DNA of 64,000 bases from Pseudisothecium myosuroides (Eukaryota; Streptophyta; Bryopsida; Hypnales; Lembophyllaceae): positions 3,350,501 to 3,414,500 of the forward strand of contig OX637290.1 of NCBI GenBank assembly GCA_951799445.1, read 5' to 3'. Both the position numbers and the translations under genes were made by a program. The notes under the pieces were generated by a model that ran no database searches, was not told the DNA's origin, and was given only the letters and a program-made list of their open reading frames with translations. Shown here in pieces: positions 35,493 to 48,214 of the stretch (the stretch's first letter is position 1; each line of letters begins with the position of its first letter).

Positions 35493-38400
35493 CTATGGTT
35501 TGTCACGGGCTTGGAAATATGTCCCAATACCTGGTTGAGAGACACTGGGCTGCTCTCTTGCACGCTTACTAGAACCTGCACGATGCCCTGGTTTGCGACC
35601 CCTTTTGGAAGACTGCAATGATGAACCTGCACTTTGACTGTGTTTGGATCGATATATCCCTTCTAAAATGTGCCGTTGCTCTTCAACATCAACAGTCTCA
35701 AGATCGACAACTCCATCCAAAGAGTTGCATGGTTTCTCGTCTTCGTCTAAGTGCAATCGAGAGGCCTCATTTGTTGGACTCTGACACACCCTGTCGGTTG
35801 TAACCAACTCCTGCTTATCATTTTCAATTGTAGGCAAGGGTGAGTTGGGACCCAGGTACTTTAGAATACCTATGGGTTTTATAGATGGAGAGGAAACTGA
35901 TGGAGAAATGTTCGTGTCAGTCACTAGCTCCTGGCCATCATGTGCAGTAGTGGCTAACGTTGAGTTGGAACCAAGGTACTTGAGAATGCCTTTAGACTTT
36001 TCGGGTGGAGACACTGCTGCTGGAGGAATGCTGATGCTTTGGTGAGATGTAGGTTCAGCATGCTGGAGTGCACTTGGATGGCTCATAAAAAAATGCTGTA
36101 TTGACTTTGTACCCTGATCAACCAAAGAATAAACTTTAGTTGGAAACTTTTGTATGGAAAGGTCTACTCTGCTTAGTTACTCCCTCGCAACATGGACGAC
36201 AAGTGTAGCCAAAGCAATGAGTGCACCAGAACAAAGTTGCTAACTGAGGAAGGTACAAGCTGGTAAACAGGCTAGCATGCAGTAAGTGTCCACATGGTCA
36301 AACGCGTCTACTTCAACAGGACTTGAAATAAATCATTTGGGAAGCTCAAAAGTAGCAAAATGAACCAATAGACACGAGAACTCATGTCCTACATTTCGGA
36401 GCGATAAATATATGTCTTGGAAGGTACTACAATCGACTATAATCTTTGAAAGCGGAATTCCTATTCTTTAGTTTGGCCACTGAGGAGCAAAAATGGGAAG
36501 CGGTACAAAACCTGATTGGGAAGCTCCTGAAAACCGGTTGCAGCTATAGCAAGTCGTGTACATGGGAACAACCCTTCAACAGACTCGATTATTCGGAGAG
36601 ACGTGTCTTCAAGAACCTTAGCCAATGCCCATGTCCTCTCTGTCATTGCGTCCTGTACACTACCATCGAATTCAGTGGAGTCATCTCGCACCTCGCTCAA
36701 GTCACCCTGGACCTGGACCTCACCCTCACCCTCACCTCCACCTTCAGCTTCTGGCCTGGGTTCTCTTTCAATATTCAAGTCCCCCTCTGTGTCAGAGTAG
36801 GCAGGTGATGAAAGAACTTGTAAAGCGCTTGCGGGCATAGCCGTTGATCTGGAATGATCCGCGGAATTCTTGTACTTCCCAGACCGGTAGTAAAGCTGAA
36901 ACAATTTGGGTTGCCTCTGATTCGTTTCAAAATCACGGCGCATCCTTATTGCAAGTTCTTGGGCTAGTACAAACAGCCACCTCCTGAAACACTTGGAGAG
37001 AAATTCTCAGTTACTGAAAACGACTGAACTTAAGTAATCACATTTACTTGAAAGATGTGGAAACATAACCAAACGAGAATGATTCTGTAAAGGTGACCAG
37101 CATCTGATCAGTAGTCTCAGAAATATTGACGACTGGATAATAAAACTAAGAACTCGACTTGTGCTGGTTCACATATGTACCTGATATCCGACAGGCCATT
37201 CGTAGCTCCAAAGCTTTTAGAAGCCAGCATGGACTTCACCAAACCCTTCACTTGCACTGGCAGAGAGGCACTGTCAAGCTGATGAAATTACTACTTCAGA
37301 CACAAATTCACACGATATACAAAATTAGCATCCGAGATAGCGCTACTGTAACGTGCAGAACAGGCAAACTAACCTTTTTCAGCTTTAAGTCCCTGCACTG
37401 CTTTCCATGCGTAAGTTCCAAGACGGTCGCCAAAGCAAGCCACAAGCGCTGATTGTGGAATCAGCTGCGCTTCACCTGCTGTTGTGCAGCCCCACCGCTT
37501 TTTCATCTCCTGCAAGACTCCCAGGGTATTCCCATTAAGAAAATGCATCAAATATAACGAAAAAACTTTTACCCCGTAAATCTCTGCGTCCAAGCACATG
37601 CTTCTACGTGAAAAGACTCTTCCAGGGTACTAAAAAACAGCGAAGAAGATTTCTTTTGCAAACATGCTAAAGAATCAGAGATCACCGACGAGACTTGAAT
37701 TAGATGTTCCTGAATTCTAAAAGAAAAGTCATACCTCTCCAAGCTTGCCACCTAGAAGTTTTATCTTCTTCAAAGGAAGGTCCTGCATCAGACCTGGAAC
37801 GGATCTCGGTGGAACCTGAAATTCAACGCTACATAATTAGCTAAAAATTTCATAGAAAGTAGCAGACTCAATTCAATCAATGAAGCTCTGATTTCAAGTG
37901 GACCAGAATTGAACAGGAAGAATGGGAGAACAAGAACCTACCAAAGTTTGTCGATCTGGTTTGTTTTTTGCAGAAGCGATCTTTGCCAGGAGTTTGTTTG
38001 ACGCAATTCCCTTTCCACATCATGAAAAATAAGTCTTGCAAATTAGAGTGGCGAAAATAAGTCTACTCGTACACTCAATTCAAACACTTGACATGAATTT
38101 ATCTTTCTCATCACTATTAGAGAATCCACAAAACCTAGTAACATTATAGATGGCAGGGTTGACGTAAGAAACTGCCTCAAATGTCATTCAAATTGGCAGG
38201 GTTAAAACGGGTAGGTTATTTTGAAAGCATCTAGAAGGGGATTTTTTTGATGATGCGAAATCATGGGTGTCATAAGATTGCATTAAGAAAAGTTAATGGA
38301 ATAGGTCACATTTTTACTCTTCTAACCACAGGAAATCCTACACCAGCACATAGATGACTAACTCATCACCGTACAACAGCAAAAGAAATGAAAGTTAGCA

Positions 38401-41128
38401 AGCCAAGACATGAACGCAAATATCGAAAAGCTAATGAAAACTACCACAGAAATTGTGTAACCGAGCTCGTTTCGGACAGACGCTCGCATCCGGTCGGCAA
38501 TTACGGCCCCTGCTAATAATCTGTTCTGTCCAAGTACACGGGGACCTTGTGAGTATCTCGAACCTTCCGAGTTTATTCAATGAGAAAAACGATATATGCG
38601 TGGCAAGAGTCATACCTGCGGTCATAAGCATTGTACACGGCCAAGGAACCACCTTCAATCAACATGACAGGAACTTTTTTCTCAGATCCGGCAGGCTCAA
38701 GGAGCCGCTGCAACTCGCCTTCCCAATCCATGGATTTCTCTAGCATCTCCTCAACCTGCCATGAAGTCACATCATCACAACAAATTAGAGAATCGAATTC
38801 AATATATCCCAGTTCAAAAACAACTTTCAGGGTCGGTTTCCAAGTCTTGAGGACAACAAAAAGCTGAGGCCAAGACATAGATATTCGAACAAGCTAGCAA
38901 GACATTTAAGAAATAAGTAGGCTCAGTTAGTCTAAGTGGTCTTGTCTGTTTGACCGTTTTGAAGCCAGATGGTGATTAGAGAAGTCAACAAAATGGTCGA
39001 AAAAACAAGAACACTCACAAAAAGTGGTCATCGTAAGCACCACGTCATGTAAGCATCATGACATGTAAACAACATGTCAATTTATCATCCATTGACACGA
39101 TTCTTTCCCCATGACCGCCCAGAGAAAGTGAAAAGCCCTTTCAGAACAACTCTCCAACTTTGACCAATCACATTCTTAAAAGAATGTTGAAATGTCTAAA
39201 CCTGAGTATTCTCTAATTCTTGCATGGCGACAAAATGGTATAAAATCCTCAGCAGTAACTAGGTACCAACACTTACCTGCTCCGATACATCAAGATACGC
39301 TTCGTCAATACTTGCTCGCTCACATAGCTTGGAATATCGATGGAAGATATCAAAAACTTTAGCAGATGCCTGCAAAGTATTAATCGGTTTCATTCAGAAC
39401 AAAACTGGTGCAGTCTCCCCACGCAAGAAATTAATAACAAGCACAACACAAGAACTCTCCTCTCTACGAAGACTGCCATACCTGCCGGTAGCGCTCAAGC
39501 GAAGCTTTCGCATTCCCGCGAGGGGCCAGTGACTCTGCAGTGCCAAGCGATGCTTTATCTCCACCAATGGTCTCCACATGCACCAGACGCAAATCTGGAC
39601 ACTGTCATCCCAACCAGCGACAAATAAACCCCTCAGAAAGTGAATCGATTCTATATGTAATCGAGCCGAAAGTTACAGCTGTTCCGTCATATACATATAT
39701 ACTTCACCAACAAAGGGCCAAGAATTCATAGATTGAAAATGACCAATTTGATTCATCATAGATAAATCAAATTCAATCATATTATGAAAAATACAATTCA
39801 GACGGGGCCAAATCCTAAATCACCAGAATCAGTGAAGAACACTGCTTGTGCTGGTCAAAATATAAAGAATTGGACAATTAAATATGAGGCGTAATTTGGA
39901 CCTCTTGGTCCTTAAGGGGATTAATCTTGTCCGACTCTTGAACTGTATACAGCGCTTACTATTATCAAAGAGCAAAGGTATAGAGGATGCTCCGTGAACT
40001 CAATCGCGAAAAACAGAGAGACAGTAGATGCGAGAAGTAACAAACAGAGCTACAAGATCTGCAGTAAAACATACATTTGGGGAACAAAGAATGAAGGGGG
40101 GAACTAACCTTGCGAAGAGCTTCTGATATTCGATCAAAACGCACAATACCGGCTGCTCGAGCTGCATAATTGACGGCAATCAGCCCTTCCCACTGCTGCA
40201 CTGCTAGCGGCTGCTCTGTAGGAATCCCCAATCTGACTTGCTCCACCTACAAACCATATCCATACTAAGATAGAGAATACCCTTCTGTCACTTTTAATTA
40301 AGCATCTTGACCAATATGCAACCAATATGCAAGAGTGCGTTCCTTTGGGAGATCACTACAGAGCTCAGTGTAGAGCTCACTTTGGGTACAAGAGCCAAAT
40401 CAAAAAAATCTCCTTCACTGTATGGATTTCTAACCTCGCTCACCCAGATACCATTTCCATACTATCCTTCCACCAATTAGTACAATCAAATGAAATGAAC
40501 ATGCACGCCTTACGAAAATTGCACGAATCCAGAACAAAACTTTCTGACACATGATGAACATGTAATCCCGTTCCCCAGTAAAACCCTAATGAGGTGTTTA
40601 GCAATTCGATCATGCAGCGAGGGACCTAAACCTGACAAGCCCCACCTACAGACCACCGTATCCATTCAATTCTTCAAAGATTTAGCGCACAGATGTGAAC
40701 ATGGAAGTCTTCAAATTGCGAAAACATAAATTTTCTGCCACGTGAAGAATCCATTGTAATCCAATCTCCACTGAAACCCTAATGAGGGGTTTAGCAATTC
40801 GATCATGGAGCGAGGGACCTAAACCTGACGAACCCAACCTACAGACCACCATATCCATTCAATTCTTCAAAGATTTAGAGCAAAGATATGAATGAACATG
40901 GAAGTCTTCAAAATTGCGAGAACATAAATTTTCACGAACTCATTGTAATTCAATCTCCACTGAAACCCTAATGAGGGGTTTAGCAATTCGATCAAAGCGA
41001 AATGTTACCGCGGCGTAGAAACAGTCCAGGTCGGCATGGAGCACCACCGAGGTATGGCCCTCCTCATCCATGACGCAGCCTGCCCTCGCTCGAATCAACA
41101 ACTCCCCTGTGGCTTCTTCATGAAGCAA
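35493..41128 (-). CDS. POLH: DNA polymerase eta (Y-family translesion polymerase)
   Basis: Bypasses UV-induced pyrimidine dimers at stalled nuclear forks. Twelve minus-strand exons: 41128-41009, 40246-40109, 39601-39482, 39369-39277, 38755-38616, 38520-38445, 38010-37942, 37815-37735, 37509-37374, 37278-37181, 36983-36512 and 36113-35493, about 720 residues. The catalytic acidic residues lie in LHADLDCFYAA (D33) and SIDEAYLD (D148, E149). Other landmarks are GYTISVGIASNKLLAKIASAKNKPD in the palm, LLGGKLGEEMKKRWG and RLGTYAWKAVQG in the thumb, then the little finger. The C-terminal tail carries DVEEQRHILEGI, resembling the ubiquitin-binding motif of plant homologues, and a PCNA-binding box QPGIGTYF (residues 707-714). 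A weaker TKSIQHFF lies near 516. Exon 9 ends in phase 1 but exon 10 reads in phase 0, so the frame breaks there (see findings). A second ATG in exon 1 (residue 20) is an equally plausible start. Confidence 0.92.
40581..40996. repeat. About 190-bp tandem repeat in POLH intron 1
   Basis: The block aaaccctaatgagg starts at 40581, 40774 and 40963, spaced 193 and 189 bp. Two full units and a partial third share 'gcaattcgatca', 'agggacctaaacctgac' and 'ccattcaattcttcaaagattta'. The third unit stops a few bases before the exon 1 donor. Confidence 0.85.
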
Positions 41129-43206
41129 GTGCGCACCGAATCTTCACTTGATTGGGACCATGATTGAGCGCAACAATTGTTATGACTGAATCTGCCTGCT
41201 CGCCATTACTATGTTTGCCCGCTCACTAACGTAAAAAATTTCAGAACTGATGAGCGTGGGCGTGATGATTCAGCTCAAAAGCTTCGAGGAGCGAGAGTGG
41301 CCTTGGAAGCCGCGCCGGGAAATTCAAAACTTTGAAACGGAAGAGCACGGGTCCCGAGGTCGAGCATCAGTCTTTGGCTGGCCAAATGGCATTTTTAGAA
41401 ATGGTTAATTTGAACTGGGATGTTCTTTTCTTATCGCCAAAAATTTCATCCAATTGACCTTTTCTTATCCATCAGGAGTGACATATCATCCAATTCATGA
41501 TCTTTTCCTCTAGAAAATATAATTGATTTGCTGCTTTTGGCGACACTAAAAAATTTACAAGAAAATCCCTGCTGTAAGCATTCTCCACGCTTTCTGAATA
41601 TTCATCTCTTAAGTTCCAAACCCAACATTTTAGGTCCCTTATTTCACTAACTTAGTAAGTAATATAAATGGAAGGATTAGACATTTGTGAATTGGGATGT
41701 TTTTTGTCCAATTCAATTGAATTGTTTTGGATTGCTTTGAATTGTACACTTTCTATTATTTTCACAATATGATCAATTGAGTTGGTAATTTTATAAGCAT
41801 TTTTCGTCCTTGGTCCTTTAGGTATTACTGTTTGGAGAATTGGAGGCATGATTTTTGTAGCAAATAATATATTTTTGGTCCTACACCTCTGTCCTTCTCT
41901 AGTGCTTGGATTTCTATAACAAGATTCCTTGTGTGAATCCAATGCTTTGAAATTTTAAAACTAGATTGGTTCCATTGTGGACTAGATGGAATGATCTCTA
42001 CTTATTATAAACTCTCACTTGAGCTTTTGGTGTGTGTTTGATTGAGCTTGGCCTTGAAGTTCCGAAATTGATAAAACTAGATGAGCACCAGTGCGTATGT
42101 TTGAATGTGTTTGAGGTGCCGATTTGGAGATTGAATTTTGTTTGCAATTGATGAATGAATTGGGGTCCAGTTATGTAATAATGACTACTCAAATTTATGC
42201 TTCAAGTTTTGAACAATTCCAAGGGTGCATGCTTATGCTTGCTTTTTTATCCTTTAATACACTTTTTTTGCAATATTTAGAATGAATGCCTGGGGTGCTC
42301 TTATTAGGGTGTTTTTAGGATGTACATGATCCAATTCAGGGCACTTTACACTATGACCAAAGGTTGAGAGGCTGTGGGTTTCCACCAATCACATTTCAAA
42401 AAACCAAGAATTCGGCCTCTCGACCCTTCTAGAAGGTACAAGTCCAAAGGCCATTGCCCTCCAACTACCTACATTGCAATGGACTCTCAAGGAAGTTTGG
42501 ATCAGCTAGAAATGGAGATCCAAACTACGGTCAAAAGGCCATGGGAGTTTATTTAATAAAAAATAAAAAATATACAAGATCTCAACCATTAAATTGGTAT
42601 GGGTTTGAACGTTGGACTTGGCCTTGGGAGACTTCACACTATGGCCATCTCAATTGACAGGCCGTGGGAATTCATTGCTAAGAGTTTGGACTTTGGGCTT
42701 GGCCTTGGGAGACTTCATACTATAGCCTTGTGAAGGTGAGAGGCTATAGGAGCCCATTGTTAAGGGTTTGGACTTTGGACTTGGCCTTTGGGTGTCCAAA
42801 GGCTCTAATTCCTATATTTTATTGCCTATTTATTGCTCATTTATTTGGACTCTCAACAAAATTTGGCCACTCAATCCTACAGCCTCTCAACTTAGACGGC
42901 TATAGTGTGAAGTGGCCCTTAGAGTACTATTGATGTACTTAGGGTGCACATGAAGTTTAGGGTTCACTTAGGGTATTGATTACACCCAAACTTGTTCAAT
43001 TCAACCCTCTCTTTCAACAACATTTCAAAGTATCTTGCCCACTTGCCACAATATTATTGACTAGAGCACACTTGTATTACATTCATTATAGCTAATTCCA
43101 AATAGTCACCTTGAAGAAGTTAGAATGTACAATTAGGATGTTGATTAAGGGACAAATTTTTAACTAATAAGCATGCTACTTTTTTAGATCGAAGAATTAA
43201 ATCTTT
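41129..43206. other. POLH upstream region and repeat spacer
   Basis: No gene. A degenerate tandem array of about 80 bp per unit lies at 42603-42800, with 'ggacttggccttgggagacttca' recurring near 42610, 42690 and 42775. Otherwise AT-rich and unrecognised. Confidence 0.4.
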
Positions 43207-44143
43207 TTAACCCCTAAAGGACCGTTGTCCCTTCGGGGGACAAATGCGTTTTTGGGCAGGTACCTATGGGCTGAAATTTTCTCCTGATTTTTTGAAACTT
43301 TTTCTGGAGCTTGAACAACTGATTAGCTTCGTGGGAATATAATTTTTTCCACAATCGGTGCCCGGGAACAATAGTTATGACCAAATAAGCTGAAAACAAG
43401 GGACGGCGGGCAGCCCGGGCAGCAGAAAAAAATGGACAAAAATTTGAAATTTTTTTTTTAATATTTTTTTTCTGATAGATTATATTTTTGCCTATCTGGA
43501 AAGCTTTGATTCATTTCATTTGGATATGTTATGAGAAAGTTATGGATATTCTTGTTTTTCGGGCAGTTAGAGCATCTTCTTGAAAAAAATAACTTGTAGG
43601 ATTCATTTCTGAATGCAATTTTCCAAATTTTTCAATTTTTTTTTTTTCATGGTGTAATTTACTTGCTAGAAAAATCTCACCATTGGGATTAGTGCATTTT
43701 AATTCCATCTAAAATATATGAATATTTTAGATTTTCCTTCTATCTTGGACCTACTTCTACTTAACAATTTTTTTAAGAATGATAATTAAGTTTTTTTGAA
43801 TTTTTTTTTTCCTAGACTCTCAACTCAATTCTCTACAATAAAGATTTAAAGCTCAAAACGCTGTAATGCAAAACTTTTAAGTTAAAAATGTTTAAAGCCA
43901 AAAAATCTAGCACCGCAATGTGCTGAAAAACTTGTTTTTTTCACTTTAAACGCCGATATCTTGCAATCTGTGCGGTCAAAAATTCTGAAATTTTTTCCAT
44001 ACATTCTCATACTATTTAGGTGTAAGATCCTACGGTTAGATGTTCAAAAAAAACATTAAAATTTTTTTTTTATACTTTGCTATAGAAATGGCAGTTTTCA
44101 GTGTTTTTTGGCAGAAAAAAGGCCTTGGGCCTTTAGGGGTTAA
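43207..44143. mobile_element. TTAA-flanked non-autonomous element, family 1, copy 2
   Basis: 937 bp between TTAA 43207-43210 and TTAA 44140-44143. The ends are TTAACCCCTAAAGGACC and (reverse complement) TTAACCCCTAAAGGCCC. A GC-rich box GGGCAGCCCGGGCAG at 43408-43422 lies 201 bp from the left end. No coding capacity. Confidence 0.82.
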
Positions 44144-46068
44144 AGTGAAGACGAATTTCCAAGCATCTAAGGGGATGAGTATCAAAAATAGGCTTTGTCT
44201 GCTTGACAGTTTAAACATTGAAGTGAGAGATCTTCAATTGTTAGCATGAGGCCAAGGTTGTCAACTGGGACATCTCTCGATAAAATTACGTCCAAAAGAC
44301 ATCTGTTGAGATGTGGCGGACGTTAGGTCTATTTGTCTGGTATCTGCTAGGGTAGATAGAAATTTCTTCTAGGTGGATGAACAACTATTTGCAAACAAGA
44401 AATTAACTTTACAGACGAACAAGAATAATCTTTGGTAAACAAAGGAACATCCTTTAGACTATGCCATCCACCAAAGGGCGAATGGCTTCAAGCATACGGG
44501 TAGATGGATTACAATGAATGATGCATGGACAAGGACTAAAAAACACTCCAAATCAGGCAAAAAGAGGCAAAAAAAGTAGCTCATAGCAAACTACATTCTA
44601 ACAATATTTGTAGAATGTGTCTTGTCTTTTGAGTGGATAGTCAGACAAAGACAATTTTCAATTAATTTCAATTAGTTTTTATTACCCCCCATTCTTATAT
44701 TTTCATAGGGCTTGGTTTATTCAACCCCTTCCATTAGGTCTAGTTGATCCCTTCATTCTTGTATTTTTTAGATTGATTCTGCTAACCAATCGATATGGGT
44801 TAATTTCTAAAAATGTTTCTATATTTGTCTTTTATATATGTATCTGTATCCATATCCCAGAGTATCTGTATTCATATTATTTATTTTTCAAGATCATTAT
44901 TTAGCATTTGAGGCAGGGAGATTCTTGTTTACAAGATCAATAGCTCTCAATGTTTACAAAGAGGAGAGGGTGCGTTAATTGCAACCTAAACCTGGGTGCA
45001 TCATCACAGGACATAGTAGTTCATAAGAGATAGTAGCTCACTCCATACCTCCGTTTGGAACCTATGAAGTGCACCAATTTATTCTTGGATTTCAACATGC
45101 CAACAAGATTTGACTTCAATATTCGAATCATAGATGAGGTAATGGCACTGCTTGAAAATTTATTTTTATTTAATATAGATTCTTGATATCCATGCACAAT
45201 TATTGCCAATGATTTTGATGGATTTCCAAGTTGGGTAAAATTGCTCCTATCTCCTTTGACAGTCAATTCTTTCCTTTTTAATCCAATTTTAAAAATGTCT
45301 CATTGTCTCCACCTTCAATAAGAATGTCTGTAATCCAAAGTAGCTCAAACTTTGGTACAACCTCATTTGTTCAATATCCAAATAAACACTAATAAAGACG
45401 TCCATTCAGATTTGGTAGACGTTTGATCTATTTGTTTGTAGCATCTACTAGGGTAGATAGAAATTTTTTCTAGGTAGATGAACAACTATTTGCAGACAAG
45501 AAATTAATTGTACAAACGAACAAGAATAACCTTTGGTAAACAAGGGAACGTCTTTTGGATATGCCATCTATCAAAAGGCAAATGGCTTCAAGCATATAGG
45601 TAGACGGATAACAGTGCATGACAGATGGACAAACAACTTCAAGCAAATGGGTAGACGGATTATATTGGATGATGTACAGACAAGGACAAAAAGATACCAA
45701 ATCAATAAAAAAAGAGGCAGAAAAGGTGGTTCATGGCAAACTACATTCTATCAATATTTGTGGTTCACTCCATACATCCTTTGAAGACTTACAAGTGGCT
45801 CTCAATTTTTTTTGTATACTTACATAAATTGATGTAGCTAATTGAAAAATTAGATTTTCTAACAAATTTTGGATATATTGACATATAAGTAACACACTTG
45901 TATAAAATGATTTCTCAAAATTTTCAAAATCTTTTTTTGACATTTCTATAATTTATTCAAATTTACTATTGAAGAAAAACTTTTAATACAAGTAAATTTT
46001 TTCCCACATTCTTTAGTAAGTACAATGAAAATTCTTTCTAGAATTTTTTGATAAGAATTCTTCAAACT
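44144..46068. repeat. Spacer with a direct repeat pair (44318-44612 and 45412-45765)
   Basis: The two segments, 1.1 kb apart in the same orientation, share 'atctgctagggtagatagaaattt'-like, 'gatgaacaactatttgca' and 'gaacaagaataa' blocks. The second copy has an internal 56-bp duplication ('cttcaagca...gtagacggat' twice). No TG/CA borders, primer site or polyprotein lies between them, so a retrotransposon LTR pair is not supported. No gene. Confidence 0.55.
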
Positions 46069-47008
46069 TTAACCCCTACAGGTCAGAGACTATGTTTTCA
46101 CCAAAACCGCTCCAAAACTGCCATTTCTAATACAAGTACCAAACTTTAGAAAAAAAACAGTTTTGGACACATGTAACCCTAAGATCTTATAGAACACTGG
46201 TTTGAGAAGATGCGGAAAAAATTTCAGAATTTTCCACCGTGCGGATTGGAAGATATTATTGTTTGAATTGACAAAATCTCTTTTTTTGTCCCTGCGAAAA
46301 TCAGAGTAGCTGCACTTCACAAGGTCACATTTGTATGAAAAAATGCCCCAAATGGTGGTTACTCTTTGGATTCATTCTTCTAGGCAAGTTGGCTACATGC
46401 TTGAAAAATTTCAGATCATTTGGAATTGCACAACATATAGGAAAAAAATAGTAAGTAGAAAGAAGTAGAGAATGATTCAAAACACTAAATTGTTAAGAAT
46501 TTATTTATGGAATTGAAAAATGCCAATCCCAACGGTTGTAATGTTGTAATAAATAATCTACATCCAATGTTTTTATTTTTGTTCAAAAATATTGGAAATT
46601 GAGTGAAATAAAGGACTTCAAAGTTTATTTTAGAGTAGATATTCTATAACTACCCTCAAACTAAGAATCCTCATAACTTTTGACTCATTAATCCAAATGG
46701 AGTGATTTAAAGCTTTCCATGTACATACAAATCTAAAGAACCAATTTCAAATTTTTATTTAAAAAAATGATTTTCAAAGAATATTTTTGAGTTTCCCGGG
46801 CTGCCCGCCGTACACAAAAAATTACATACCATACAATAACTTTTTAACTATGTAGTCAAAAGTTATGAAAATTGTTGGGCTTTAAAGCTACTCCATGGGC
46901 ACATCTTGTGTGAAAATTTCAAAGAAAAAAAATAAAAACTCCACTCATAATGAGATGCCCAAAATCGCTATGTTGTCAAAAAACGGTGTTTGGATCTTTA
47001 GGGGTTAA
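46069..47008. mobile_element. TTAA-flanked non-autonomous element, family 1, copy 3
   Basis: 940 bp, inverted relative to copies 2 and 4. The ends are TTAACCCCTACAGGTC and (reverse complement) TTAACCCCTAAAGATCC. The GC-rich box (cccgggctgcccgcc, about 46794-46809) is again about 200 bp from one end. Non-coding. Confidence 0.8.
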
Positions 47009-48214
47009 ATATTTTTTGGGTGAAATTATGTTGTCTAAATTATGACTCAAATTTTTACATATCTTATCATCCACCCAAAAAATCTTCAAAAAATCATGAA
47101 AAATAATATATAAATGTTTAATATACTTTTCAAATTTTCCACAATTTTTGGAGATTTCCACGTCAATTTTGGGCAATAAAAAATTGCCCAAATTTTTTTA
47201 CTTTAGATACAATTGGGTCCGCACTTTTGCCTTTGTGCCACCAATAAACATGAGTGTTATTTTTCCGGACAATTTATCGCTGAAAAGAGGTTCAATTTTT
47301 TTTGAAGGAATATTGAGCAATAGATTTCTTTGTTTTCAATGGATGAAATCACTCAATTGCTATGTTAAAGTAGAGACAATGTTGCTCTATTATGGATAAT
47401 TTCATACACTTTGGGATGAATACATGCATAGTCATCCACATCTTGTATGTTTCATCCATGCCAATGGATGAAAATAGCTTCTACACATCGCTTTCTGGGT
47501 TGTTTCAAAATAATGAAAAAAAATCACTGCTGCACAAACTCCCATCTTTTGTTCATGACAACCAGCAACCCCTAAACTGGTTAAAATTAGCTGAATTTCT
47601 ACCCAAAAAATCCTTGCGCTACTAGTACATTGTAAAAAAGGGCCTTCAACGGAGACATTTTAGCCCAAACTGCAACAAACAAGAGAATTAGATAGCCAAT
47701 TTGCAACTTCCTTCACATTGAAATTGGCATCAATTTAGTCAGTTTTGAGTTATAGTACTCCCCATAATCCTTCACAACTTGCAAAATCCTTTCTTCTCTA
47801 TTTTTTTTGCTGTACTGCTCACTCTCAAGGTAGTCAAAGTTGATGCCTGTCCGTCTTGAAGGTAGCACATTGCACTAATAAATTCCATAAACTAAGTTAG
47901 TTCTGTGACCACTGCGTCCGTCGCGATTCTGTCCTTCCGAGGAACCTGCGCATCTTTGACGTGGCCATGGCGCCAGAAGCTCGTCACCGTAACTTTAATA
48001 TTCAGTTGTCACTCGCTCGATTGCATTTGTTTTTCCTTTTCCTTTGCATTTGATCCTTTGCATACGAGCTCATTGCTTGATAGCATTCTCCAGACAGAGC
48101 GGCCAAATGGCGTGACCTCGTCAGTCGTCACCTTTCTCTGTTGCAAGACGGATTGATTACTTGTATAAATTGTTGTTGTGGTGCCGGAGCTTGGAAGCTT
48201 GGAATCTCCTGGCG
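47009..48214. other. Spacer and promoter side of the methyltransferase gene
   Basis: AT-rich up to about 47880, then more mixed sequence toward the start codon at 48215. A small hairpin (TTGGGCAAT, aaaaa loop, ATTGCCCAA) lies at 47168-47191. No gene seen. Confidence 0.4.

Noticed and set aside
44318..45765. LTR retrotransposon
   Set aside because: No TG...CA ends, primer-binding site, target duplication or polyprotein remains between the repeats.
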